Below, one piece after another: positions 18,345-25,313 of a DNA stretch of 38,694 nt (positions are counted from its first letter, which is position 1; every line of letters starts with the position of its first letter). Location: assembly GCA_902617605.1 (NCBI GenBank), contig CACMXO010000009.1, forward strand, positions 1 to 38,694, written 5' to 3'. A program made the position numbers and the translations under genes. A model generated the notes under the pieces. That model saw only the letters and a list, made by a program, of their open reading frames with translations, was not told the origin of the DNA and ran no database searches. This stretch comes from an uncultured Prochlorococcus sp. (lineage in GTDB: Bacteria > Cyanobacteriota > Cyanobacteriia > PCC-6307 > Cyanobiaceae).

Positions 18345-18971
18345 ATGAATAATAAAGAAGATTCTTTTTCGGAGTACCTGAAAATTGAATCTTTTTTTTT
18401 ACTTATAAAACCTGAAGATAATATTTACTCAAATACCTCTATAAGAAATTCATTTCTTGAAGAATTAGAAAGCTTAGTAAAATTAGGATTAAAGAATATT
18501 GAAATAAGTTGGTCTAACAACGAAAATTGGTTCGATTTTGTATCCGATATCAAAATTAAATATCCAAGAATTAATTTAGGCTCTGCCTCCATAGTTAATA
18601 AGCAATCAATAGAAGATTCTTTAAAAATTGGATTAAATTTTTCGATGATGAAATTTTGGGATAAAGATCTTTTCAATTATGCGCAGTCAAAAAATTATTT
18701 ATTAATTCCAGGAATTAATAATTTAAAAGATCTTAAGGAAGCGATAGATTTAAATTGCAACATTATCAAAATTTACCCAATAAAAAATAAAGATAGTTCG
18801 ATAAATATACTCGAATATGAAAGTATTGATTTCATTGCTGCAGGAGGACTATCAATCAATGATTTAAAAACTTATAAATCTTTAGGGTATAAAGCAGTTG
18901 TAATTGGAGATAAAGCTATCAAAAATAAAAAATTTGATCCAAAAATATATGAGTGGCTCAAAAATAATTAA
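18345..18971 (+). CDS. KDPG-aldolase-like protein (Eda family, divergent active site)
   Basis: A 208-residue (beta/alpha)8 protein of the KDPG/KHG aldolase family. It keeps the pattern around the active site: NIEIS with Glu53, a NLGSASIVN strand at about 77-85, IIKIYP with the Schiff-base Lys142, and IAAGGLS at 164-170. Several residues that in E. coli Eda bind the substrate are changed: the Arg after the Glu, GAGT (here GSAS), the ISPG loop (here MMKF) and the phosphate-binding GGS (here GDK). The alternative reading is an enzyme with another substrate. The gene follows ftsH by 20 nt and is convergent with aroC. Its place in an Entner-Doudoroff route is therefore doubtful. Confidence 0.75.
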   Translation: MNNKEDSFSEYLKIESFFLLIKPEDNIYSNTSIRNSFLEELESLVKLGLKNIEISWSNNENWFDFVSDIKIKYPRINLGSASIVNKQSIEDSLKIGLNFSMMKFWDKDLFNYAQSKNYLLIPGINNLKDLKEAIDLNCNIIKIYPIKNKDSSINILEYESIDFIAAGGLSINDLKTYKSLGYKAVVIGDKAIKNKKFDPKIYEWLKNN

Positions 18972-19005
18972 GTTAAAGATAAATATAATTTATTCAACAA
19001 AACTA

Positions 19006-20103
19006 CTAATTATTTATTAAGTCACATTGAGCATGATTTAGAAGCAAATGATCAGCAAGTACTAAAGCTACCATAGCATCAACCATGGGAACTGCTCTTG
19101 GTAGAACGCATGGATCGTGTCTCCCTTTTGCTTTCATAAGTACTTCTTTACCTTCAGCATTTACTGTTTTCTGTTCTTTCCCGATGGTTGCTGTAGGTTT
19201 AAAAGCTATCTTCATCTCGATATTTTCACCATTACTTATTCCGCCCTGTATACCTCCTGAATTGTTTGATGTTGTTCTTAACTTACTTATATCATCAGAC
19301 TTGATGAAGGCATCATTATGTTCGCTTCCTTTTAAATAAGTTCCAGAGAAACCTGAACCTATTTCAAAGCCTTTCGTGGCAGGCAAAGACATCAAAGCCT
19401 TTGCTAAATCAGCTTCTAATTTATCAAAAACAGGCATTCCAAGACCAGAGGGAACATTTCTTACAAGACATTCAATAACACCGCCGCAAGAGTCTCCTTG
19501 ACGCTTTAATTCCTTAATTCTCTCGATCATTTCTATTGATACCTTTTTATCAGGACATCTAACAATATTAGAATCTATTTTTTCGAGAGAAATCTTCTCT
19601 TTATTTATATCAGAATCAATATCATGTATACGCTTTACCCAAGATAGTATTTCAGTATTACATAAGGTTTTTAATAATTGTTTTGCTACAGCACCGGCAG
19701 CTACTCTCCCAATTGTTTCTCTAGCAGAGGCTCTTCCACCGCCAGAACTTGCCTGAATTCCATATTTCAGATGATATGTACCATCTGCATGAGAAGGTCT
19801 AAATACCTGCTCCAAATTATTATAATCTCCTGGTCTTTGATCCTTATTTCTCACCAACATTGCTATTGGAGTTCCAAGTGTTAACCCTTCCTTTATCCCA
19901 CTTAATATTTCAATTTTATCTTCTTCATTTCTGGGTGTTGTAATGTCACTTTGGCCAGGTCTGCGCCTATCTAGTTCATTTTGTATTAGATTTATATCTA
20001 TTTTTAACTTAGGAGGACATCCATCAAGAATAACTCCTACTGCACCACCATGTGATTCTCCAAAAGTACTAACACGAAAAATTTTTCCAAAACTACTACT
20101 CAT
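19006..20103 (-). CDS. aroC: Chorismate synthase
   Basis: A 365-residue FMN-dependent enzyme that converts 5-enolpyruvylshikimate-3-phosphate to chorismate, the branch point to aromatic amino acids, plastoquinone and folate. Signatures are [17 protein letters not shown] at the N terminus, [22 protein letters not shown] in the middle, and [19 protein letters not shown] near the end. Length is standard. It lies downstream of psbA on the same strand but behind the psbA terminator. A TATAAT box just upstream suggests it has its own promoter. Confidence 0.98.
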   Translation of the reverse strand: MSSSFGKIFRVSTFGESHGGAVGVILDGCPPKLKIDINLIQNELDRRRPGQSDITTPRNEEDKIEILSGIKEGLTLGTPIAMLVRNKDQRPGDYNNLEQVFRPSHADGTYHLKYGIQASSGGGRASARETIGRVAAGAVAKQLLKTLCNTEILSWVKRIHDIDSDINKEKISLEKIDSNIVRCPDKKVSIEMIERIKELKRQGDSCGGVIECLVRNVPSGLGMPVFDKLEADLAKALMSLPATKGFEIGSGFSGTYLKGSEHNDAFIKSDDISKLRTTSNNSGGIQGGISNGENIEMKIAFKPTATIGKEQKTVNAEGKEVLMKAKGRHDPCVLPRAVPMVDAMVALVLADHLLLNHAQCDLINN

Positions 20104-20135
20104 AGAAATATCAAATGTTTTATTTATATATAAAC

Positions 20136-20141
20136 ATTATA
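20136..20141 (-). promoter_or_regulatory. aroC: Probable -10 box for aroC
   Basis: On the minus strand TATAAT (20141 down to 20136) lies about 33 nt upstream of the aroC start, leaving a leader of roughly 25-30 nt. No good -35 is evident at 17 nt. It is placed just downstream of the psbA terminator, as expected for an independent aroC promoter. Single-box evidence only in an AT-rich region. Confidence 0.45.
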
Positions 20142-20163
20142 TGAAACCAATTGAAAATTAAAC

Positions 20164-20191
20164 AAAAAAAAAGCCCCCAAAAAGGGGGCTT
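20164..20191 (-). terminator. psbA: Rho-independent terminator of psbA
   Basis: Read on the minus strand, AAGCCCCC and GGGGGCTT form a perfect stem with a TTTTT loop, followed by a run of T. It starts about 20 nt after the psbA stop. The stem is strong and GC-rich in an otherwise AT-rich region, which suits a highly expressed monocistronic gene. Confidence 0.92.
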
Positions 20192-20212
20192 GTAAGTTTA
20201 AGAACTTTAAGC

Positions 20213-21295
20213 TTAACCGATAGCTGGAGCTGAAAGAGCTACTGTTGTAGACTCAGCTGCTGCTAGATCAAGTGGGAAGTTGTGAGCGTTACGCTCGTGC
20301 ATTACTTCCATACCTAGGTTTGCTCTGTTAAGAACGTCACCCCATGTAGGAACAATCTTACCGTTTGCATCAACAACTGACTGGTTGAAGTTGAAACCGT
20401 TAAGGTTGAATGCCATTGTGCAGATACCCATTGAAGTTAACCATACACAAACAACTGGGAATACAGCTAGGAAGAAGTGAAGACTTCTGCTGTTGTTAAA
20501 ACTTGCATATTGGAAGATCAAACGACCGAAGTAGCCATGAGCTGCAACGATGTTATATGTTTCTTCTTCTTGTCCGAACTTGTAACCGTAGTTCTGAGAC
20601 TCTGTCTCAGTTGTTTCTCTGATTAGAGATGAAGTAACAAGTGAACCGTGCATAGCTGAGAATAGAGATCCTCCGAACATACCAGCAACACCAGCCATGT
20701 GGAATGGGTGCATAAGAATGTTGTGCTCTGCCTGGAAAACAAACATGAAGTTGAATGTTCCAGAGATACCTAGAGGCATTCCGTCAGAGAATGAACCTTG
20801 ACCGAATGGGTATACAAGAAATACTGCGAAAGCTGCTGAAACTGGTGCAGAGTATGCAACACAGATCCAAGGACGCATACCTAAACGGTATGAAAGCTCC
20901 CACTGTCTTCCCATGTATGCTGAGATACCAATTAGGAAGTGGAAAATTACAAGCTGGTAAGGACCACCGTTGTATAACCACTCATCTACAGTAGCTGCTT
21001 CCCAAATTGGGTAGAAGTGTAGACCAATAGCGTTAGATGAAGGAACAACTGCACCTGAGATGATGTTGTTTCCGTATAGGAATGAACCAGCAACTGGCTC
21101 TCTAATTCCGTCGATGTCTACTGGTGGTGCTGCGATGAATGCAACGATGAAGCAAGCCGCTGCTGTAAGAAGGCATGGAATCATTAAGACGCCGAACCAA
21201 CCAACATAAATTCTGTTGTTAGTTGATGTTACCCACTCACAAAACTGTGGCCAACCTTTTAACAGCGAAGAACGCTGCTGCTGAATAGTTGTCAT
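20213..21295 (-). CDS. psbA: Photosystem II D1 protein
   Basis: A 360-residue reaction-centre subunit that binds P680, pheophytin, plastoquinone QB and most of the Mn cluster ligands. The sequence is unmistakable: [17 protein letters not shown] near the start, [16 protein letters not shown] in the middle, and [15 protein letters not shown] at the C-terminal end, after which a 16-residue tail is cleaved. One extra residue near the N terminus shifts numbering by one. The residue at the Synechocystis position 130 is Gln (Q131 here), as in low-light-type D1. The codon choice looks more optimised than in neighbours (for example AAC, TTC, GGT). It is monocistronic, with a structured leader and a strong terminator. 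Confidence 0.99.
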   Translation of the reverse strand: MTTIQQQRSSLLKGWPQFCEWVTSTNNRIYVGWFGVLMIPCLLTAAACFIVAFIAAPPVDIDGIREPVAGSFLYGNNIISGAVVPSSNAIGLHFYPIWEAATVDEWLYNGGPYQLVIFHFLIGISAYMGRQWELSYRLGMRPWICVAYSAPVSAAFAVFLVYPFGQGSFSDGMPLGISGTFNFMFVFQAEHNILMHPFHMAGVAGMFGGSLFSAMHGSLVTSSLIRETTETESQNYGYKFGQEEETYNIVAAHGYFGRLIFQYASFNNSRSLHFFLAVFPVVCVWLTSMGICTMAFNLNGFNFNQSVVDANGKIVPTWGDVLNRANLGMEVMHERNAHNFPLDLAAAESTTVALSAPAIG

Positions 21296-21310
21296 GAGTT
21301 CGTAAAGTAT

Positions 21311-21354
21311 GTCTCTAAAGTGAGACGTGTAAATAAAAACGGAAATAAATTCCG
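21311..21354 (-). promoter_or_regulatory. psbA: psbA 5' leader with two hairpins
   Basis: Two inverted repeats lie between the likely psbA start of transcription and its ATG. Hairpin 1 is CGGAA/TTCCG (21340-21344 with 21350-21354), five-nucleotide loop. Hairpin 2 is GTCTC/GAGAC (21311-21315 with 21322-21326), six-nucleotide loop, 15 nt from the ATG. No Shine-Dalgarno sequence is seen near the start. The leader could control stability or translation of psbA mRNA in response to light. That role is inference. Confidence 0.55.
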
Positions 21355-21362
21355 CTTCGAAG

Positions 21363-21368
21363 ATTTTA
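21363..21368 (-). promoter_or_regulatory. psbA: Probable -10 box of psbA
   Basis: TAAAAT on the minus strand, about 68 nt upstream of the ATG, would give a leader of about 60 nt. A TTTACA is present at 21389-21394 but at 20 nt spacing, longer than the usual 17. Position matches the leader hairpins that follow. No mapping data. Confidence 0.45.
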
Positions 21369-21483
21369 GACCAAAATCGCTAAAAATGTGTAAAAATTTT
21401 TTCTTTAAGTAAACTTATTTTTTGGAAAACAGGAGAAAAGAACCTCCATGTCTTAATATTTTCTTTGTTATTGAGGATTTAAC

Positions 21484-21612
21484 TTGGTAATAATAGAATG
21501 GCTTCTTAACGGAAAAAGATCGAAAGAGGTGGTTTCCTTAAAAGAGGCTAAGCATAGAAGACTGCAATTAGAGGCTTTTGGAGCTGTTATTTATTGGAGT
21601 GAAAGAATTTAG
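21484..21612 (+). CDS. Small protein (42 codons) divergent from psbA
   Basis: A short ORF absent from usual length cut-offs. It starts at TTG 21484, six nucleotides after a clear GAGGA ribosome-binding site (21473-21477), and ends at TAG 21610-21612. The product is 42 residues, MVIIEWLLNGKRSKE and so on, ending with GAVIYWSERI. It has a hydrophobic start, a basic middle (KEAKHRRLQLEAFG) and no cysteine. Its composition is protein-like and the ribosome-binding site is one of the best in this window, which is why I call it. It could be a small light-related or psbA-linked protein, but function is unknown. Homologues in other Prochlorococcus strains would confirm it. Confidence 0.6.
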   Translation: MVIIEWLLNGKRSKEVVSLKEAKHRRLQLEAFGAVIYWSERI

Positions 21613-21729
21613 GTTTTTAAGGTTTAAAAATTAGAAAAAAAAATAAAAGTATTAGATATTAAATAAACTTATCTATAAAATAAAAAATCCTTATTAGTTT
21701 TCAACGATTTATTGTTCCGGTTTCTTAAT

Positions 21730-22635
21730 TTAAAAACTTTCAAACTCTTGAACCCATTGTTTTTTGGAACAAATCACTTGTTTTTTTGTGTAGCTCATGG
21801 CAATTTTTTTTTCTTTGTAAGCAACTTCTCCAATAAAAACAGGCCAAATCAATTGGTCCCGTTCATATTTGTGGATTATTCCTTGGCTATCCAGAAATAA
21901 TGGATCTCCTTTTTTAATCATTCTCCAATCTTGGTTTATTCTCTCAGGATGAATTATGCCATCAATATGTCCCTTTTCATCTCTTGGATAATCTATACTC
22001 CCTTGATGAACGTGAACCACTAATTCCTTTGGAAGTTCTATAAGTTTATTTTTTAATTTATCTATCTCTTCCCTTAAGGAGCTAATTATTATAGAGAATC
22101 TATTTATAATATTTAGATCATAAAAATTTTGTGCGACAGCTCCTATTTCAATAACTAAACCACATGGCCAAGCTTCTACAAGAAAGCCTGTTTGGGCTTT
22201 ATCTTTTTCGTGCAAATAAATAGGCAATCCAAATTTGTTCTGCAATAATGCAGCTAAACAAAAATCTTTGGATCTCCTCCCATAAATAACAATGCTTGTT
22301 CCCATATTTGCAGTAGTAGTGTGCAAATCGATTGCAATTTGGCAGGGTTTAGAGCCTCCAATTCCAAATTCATCTACTAAAAAATTGGCTCTATTAGTTT
22401 CATAAAAGCTATTCTTGTTTTGATCAAAATTCTCACTTTCTTTAAAAGATCTATTTAAATCTACATCTATATATCTGCAACCTTTTTCATAGGCAGCAGG
22501 ATTACCTATGATGTACTCATACTCAATACCATTATTTAAACTATTTTCCTTTCTATTAAATTGCTTAACAGCCCAAACAGGATTAATTTCATTCCCATGA
22601 GTGCCTGAAACGATAAGTATTCTTTGAATAGTCAT
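21730..22635 (-). CDS. Aspartoacylase-family zinc carboxypeptidase-like hydrolase
   Basis: A 301-residue AspA/AstE family enzyme. Zinc ligands are visible in GTHGNE (His13, Glu16) and in IDLHTTTANMG (His), and a likely catalytic Glu sits in VIEIGAVAQ. DVDLNRSF, the arginine-containing substrate motif of aspartoacylases, is also present. The family deacylates N-acyl-aspartate or related acyl amino acids. The true substrate in a free-living cyanobacterium is unknown. It is divergent from the GST-like gene with only 23 nt between the starts. Confidence 0.85.
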   Translation of the reverse strand: MTIQRILIVSGTHGNEINPVWAVKQFNRKENSLNNGIEYEYIIGNPAAYEKGCRYIDVDLNRSFKESENFDQNKNSFYETNRANFLVDEFGIGGSKPCQIAIDLHTTTANMGTSIVIYGRRSKDFCLAALLQNKFGLPIYLHEKDKAQTGFLVEAWPCGLVIEIGAVAQNFYDLNIINRFSIIISSLREEIDKLKNKLIELPKELVVHVHQGSIDYPRDEKGHIDGIIHPERINQDWRMIKKGDPLFLDSQGIIHKYERDQLIWPVFIGEVAYKEKKIAMSYTKKQVICSKKQWVQEFESF

Positions 22636-22658
22636 TTTTTCTTGAAAAATAAAATTTT

Positions 22659-23603
22659 ATGCAAAATAAATACCTTATAAAGGCCTCCAGAAAATTCTGG
22701 TTTTGGTTTTGGACCCAATTAATGAATGGCTTCGCGCCATCAGATTTACATGGTAATTATAAAAGGCCTAAAGGTTTAACCATTAATAATAAATACGATA
22801 TTAATAATGAGAATGGACAAATTTATTTATTAGTAGGTCATTCCTGTCCATGGTGTCAAAGAACTTTACTCGTACGCGAAATAAAAGATTTATCTAAAAA
22901 AGTTAAAGTAATTTTTTTAAAGGCAGATGTTGAGCATGGCGAATGGATTTTCAATACAAAGATTAAGGGATGTATAAGACTTTCTGACCTTTACAAAAAA
23001 GCTAATAAAAAGATTATTTTTAGAGCGACATTACCTCTTTTGATTAGCTTTGTGAAAGATGAAGTAAATATTCTGTCTAATGAAAGTTCACAGATTATAA
23101 GACTACTCAATTCAATAAAAAGTGAATCGAAATATCAGGCATTAAGTATTAAAGATGGTAATCAAAAATTCTTAGATTTAATAAATAACAACATTAATGA
23201 TGGTGTATATAAATGTGGTTTCGCCAGACGCCAGTCAGCTTACGAAAAAGCAAGTAACAATCTTTTCGCAGCTATAAATGAAATTGAAAATTTGCTAGAG
23301 AAAAATAAAGGGGACTGGATATTTGGAGAAGAGTTAACCTACGCAGATATTTACCTTTTTCCAACGCTTATAAGATGGGAATTGATATATAGCAAACTTT
23401 TCAAATGTACTAAACAAGAACTCTCAAGTTTCGAAAAGATTGTTGAATGGAGATTAAAATTTTTTAAATTATCTAACGTATATAGAACATGCTTCGAAAA
23501 TGAATGGAAAAAAGATTACTACAAAGCTTTATTCCCTTTAAACCCAAATCAACTAATCCCAGTTTTGCCATCGCTAAAGGAAATAATGAAAGTAGAGACC
23601 TAA
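22659..23603 (+). CDS. Glutathione S-transferase-like protein (Xi/glutathionyl-hydroquinone-reductase type)
   Basis: A 314-residue protein with a thioredoxin-fold N-terminal half and an alpha-helical GST C-terminal half. The active-site CPWC lies at 63-66 (HSCPWCQRTLL), ATLPLL holds the cis-Pro region, and SNESSQIIRLLNS binds the gamma-Glu of glutathione. This is the layout of glutathionyl-hydroquinone reductases, which reduce glutathionylated quinols. The typical GHR motif has CPWA, so the second Cys here is unusual and could form a disulfide; a glutaredoxin-like role remains possible. The C-terminal helix has the WEFGEELTYADIYL-like GST core. Start ATG 22659. Confidence 0.78.
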   Translation: MQNKYLIKASRKFWFWFWTQLMNGFAPSDLHGNYKRPKGLTINNKYDINNENGQIYLLVGHSCPWCQRTLLVREIKDLSKKVKVIFLKADVEHGEWIFNTKIKGCIRLSDLYKKANKKIIFRATLPLLISFVKDEVNILSNESSQIIRLLNSIKSESKYQALSIKDGNQKFLDLINNNINDGVYKCGFARRQSAYEKASNNLFAAINEIENLLEKNKGDWIFGEELTYADIYLFPTLIRWELIYSKLFKCTKQELSSFEKIVEWRLKFFKLSNVYRTCFENEWKKDYYKALFPLNPNQLIPVLPSLKEIMKVET

Positions 23604-23674
23604 AAAAATACATAAATCAATTTCAAAAAAAAAATGATGTTGTAATTAACACTTATTTAGTTCATAGATAATGC

Positions 23675-23690
23675 AATTTCATAAGAAATT
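23675..23690. promoter_or_regulatory. Inverted repeat upstream of cp12
   Basis: AATTTC-ATAA-GAAATT is a perfect 6 bp inverted repeat in the short leader of cp12. It could be a protein-binding site or a weak hairpin. Location, 42 nt before the cp12 start, is the only support. Confidence 0.3.
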
Positions 23691-23731
23691 AACTATGTTA
23701 AGTATGTCTACTAAAGTACGAAAAGCTTAAA

Positions 23732-23950
23732 ATGAAATCCATTGACGAACACATCCAAAAAGATCAATCGGAAATCGAATCTGCAAAAGCAGAGGGCAAT
23801 CTTCCAAAGGTCAGACATTTAACTGAAGAGCTAAAAGAACTCGAAGAATATAAGGATCATCATCCAGATGATAAACATGACCCTAATGCCTTGGAACTAT
23901 TCTGCGATGCCAACCCGGATGAACCAGAATGTCTTGTTTATGATGATTAA
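23732..23950 (+). CDS. cp12: CP12 Calvin-cycle regulator, without N-terminal cysteine pair
   Basis: A 72-residue CP12. It binds GAPDH and phosphoribulokinase to form an inactive complex in the dark. The C-terminal half has the conserved ELFCDANPDEPECLVYDD, with the Cys pair that forms a disulfide and tethers GAPDH. The N-terminal half is a charged helix (EELKELEEY) and contains no cysteine, so the PRK-binding N-terminal disulfide of the classical protein is missing. Marine picocyanobacterial and some other CP12 proteins are like this. A strong terminator follows. An 11-codon frame ends 1 nt before the ATG (23695-23730). Confidence 0.95.
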   Translation: MKSIDEHIQKDQSEIESAKAEGNLPKVRHLTEELKELEEYKDHHPDDKHDPNALELFCDANPDEPECLVYDD

Positions 23951-23977
23951 GTTTTCTTTTGATAAATAATTCACAAT

Positions 23978-24007
23978 AAAAAAAGGGCTCTCAAAGCCCT
24001 TTTTTTT
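23978..24007. terminator. Terminator between cp12 and the 60-residue gene
   Basis: GGGCT (23985-23989) and AGCCC (23995-23999) form a stem with A run on the left and T run on the right. It works on both strands, serving cp12 on the plus strand and the small 24022-24204 gene on the minus strand. Confidence 0.88.
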
Positions 24008-24021
24008 ATTTATTAATTTTA

Positions 24022-24204
24022 TTAGTAATCTCTATTAAAGTCGGATGGACTTCCTGTAAGTGAACATACAACAGACTCTTCATTTTTCATTTCCTTGACT
24101 TCTACAATTGGTCTTCCCATTTTCTTCAAAACCTCAATATCTTGAATGGTTTGACATCTAGCTATTATTTTTCCTTGTTGATCAAAGCAAGTATAGAAAT
24201 TCAT
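24022..24204 (-). CDS. Small conserved hypothetical protein
   Basis: A 60-residue protein, beginning MNFYTCFDQQGKIIARCQ and ending EESVVCSLTGSPSDFNRDY. Three cysteines (6, 17 and 47) are spread along it. The C-terminal SLTGSPSDFNRDY segment has the look of a conserved end. I do not recognise a named family. It lies 85 nt after the start of the obg stop region and is bounded by the shared terminator on its 3' side, which supports a real transcribed gene. The ATG at 24204 is the first in frame. Confidence 0.75.
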   Translation of the reverse strand: MNFYTCFDQQGKIIARCQTIQDIEVLKKMGRPIVEVKEMKNEESVVCSLTGSPSDFNRDY

Positions 24205-24289
24205 ATTGTGTTTAAAAAGGTATCTTATTTATGACTAATTTTCATTATTAAATCAAGTGTTTTTTTTACAAAAAACTTTTAAATTTAAG

Positions 24290-25273
24290 TTAGATCCTTT
24301 TCCATACTTCAGAAAGCAGTGAAGATAAACCTTTTTTTAAAGATGAAGAAATAACTAAAACTTTCTTTTTTGATAAATCTTCTAACTTTTTTGAAATTAT
24401 TTTCAAATAATCATCATCTACCAGCTCCATTTTATTCAATACTATTATCCTATCTTTATCTAAAAGACCTTTTCCATATTTTTTTAATTCCTGCTCAATT
24501 ATCTCAAAATCTTGTAAAGGATTTTCTGCAATTGCATCAATTAAGTGAACAAGTATCTTCGTTCTTTGGATGTGCCTTAAAAAATCATGGCCTAATCCTA
24601 CTCCATCTGCTGCTCCTGATATTAATCCTGGAATATCCGCAAAAAGGCACCCATTCCCATCAAGTTTTCTTACTACACCTAAGTTAGGTATTAGAGTTGT
24701 GAAAGGATAATTTGCGATTTTTGGACGGGCAGATGATACAACAGAAATCAAGGTGCTTTTACCAGCATTTGGAAGGCCTATAATCCCAACCTCTGCAAGA
24801 AGTTTTAGCTCTAATTGAACCTCCCATGTCTCACCATCTTTTCCTTCAGTGAATGATTCTGGGGCTCTATTTTGATTACTTAAATAGTAAGCATTACCAT
24901 GTCCACCTCTTCCTCCAATGGCAATAGTTAAACTCTGATTATTTTTAGTTAAGTCTCCTAAAATAATGCCGGTTTTACTATCCCTTATTTCTGTACCGCA
25001 GGGTACTTTAAGGATTGTATCCTCACCTGAAGCACCTGATCTCTTATTAGGACCTCCTTTGCTTCCATCTTCAGCAATTATTTCACGTTTGAATTTGAAA
25101 TCTAATAATGTTTGTAGATTATTGTCAGCCATCAAAATAACTGAACCCCCTCTGCCGCCATTCCCCCCTGAAGGTCCACCAGCAGGAACGAATTTTTCTC
25201 TTCTAAATGAAACTATTCCATTTCCACCTTTTCCAGCTTTAAGAATAATGTTGGCTTGATCAATAAATTGCAC
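24290..25273 (-). CDS. obg: GTPase Obg/CgtA
   Basis: A 327-residue ribosome-associated GTPase. The N-terminal Obg fold (about 1-158) is glycine-rich, with [17 protein letters not shown] and GGRGGHGNA. The G domain has P-loop GLPNAGKS, the G3 DIPGL and NKMELVD for G4. The C-terminal OCT domain found in longer Obg proteins is absent, so this is the short type. The start is GTG at 25273. It helps assemble the 50S subunit and links growth to nucleotide levels; this is family knowledge. mutS2 lies upstream on the same strand with 40 nt between stop and start. Confidence 0.97.
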   Translation of the reverse strand: MQFIDQANIILKAGKGGNGIVSFRREKFVPAGGPSGGNGGRGGSVILMADNNLQTLLDFKFKREIIAEDGSKGGPNKRSGASGEDTILKVPCGTEIRDSKTGIILGDLTKNNQSLTIAIGGRGGHGNAYYLSNQNRAPESFTEGKDGETWEVQLELKLLAEVGIIGLPNAGKSTLISVVSSARPKIANYPFTTLIPNLGVVRKLDGNGCLFADIPGLISGAADGVGLGHDFLRHIQRTKILVHLIDAIAENPLQDFEIIEQELKKYGKGLLDKDRIIVLNKMELVDDDYLKIISKKLEDLSKKKVLVISSSLKKGLSSLLSEVWKRI

Positions 25274-25313
25274 TTAATACGTTTATTAAATTGTTTTCTA
25301 GGTATTTTAAATT

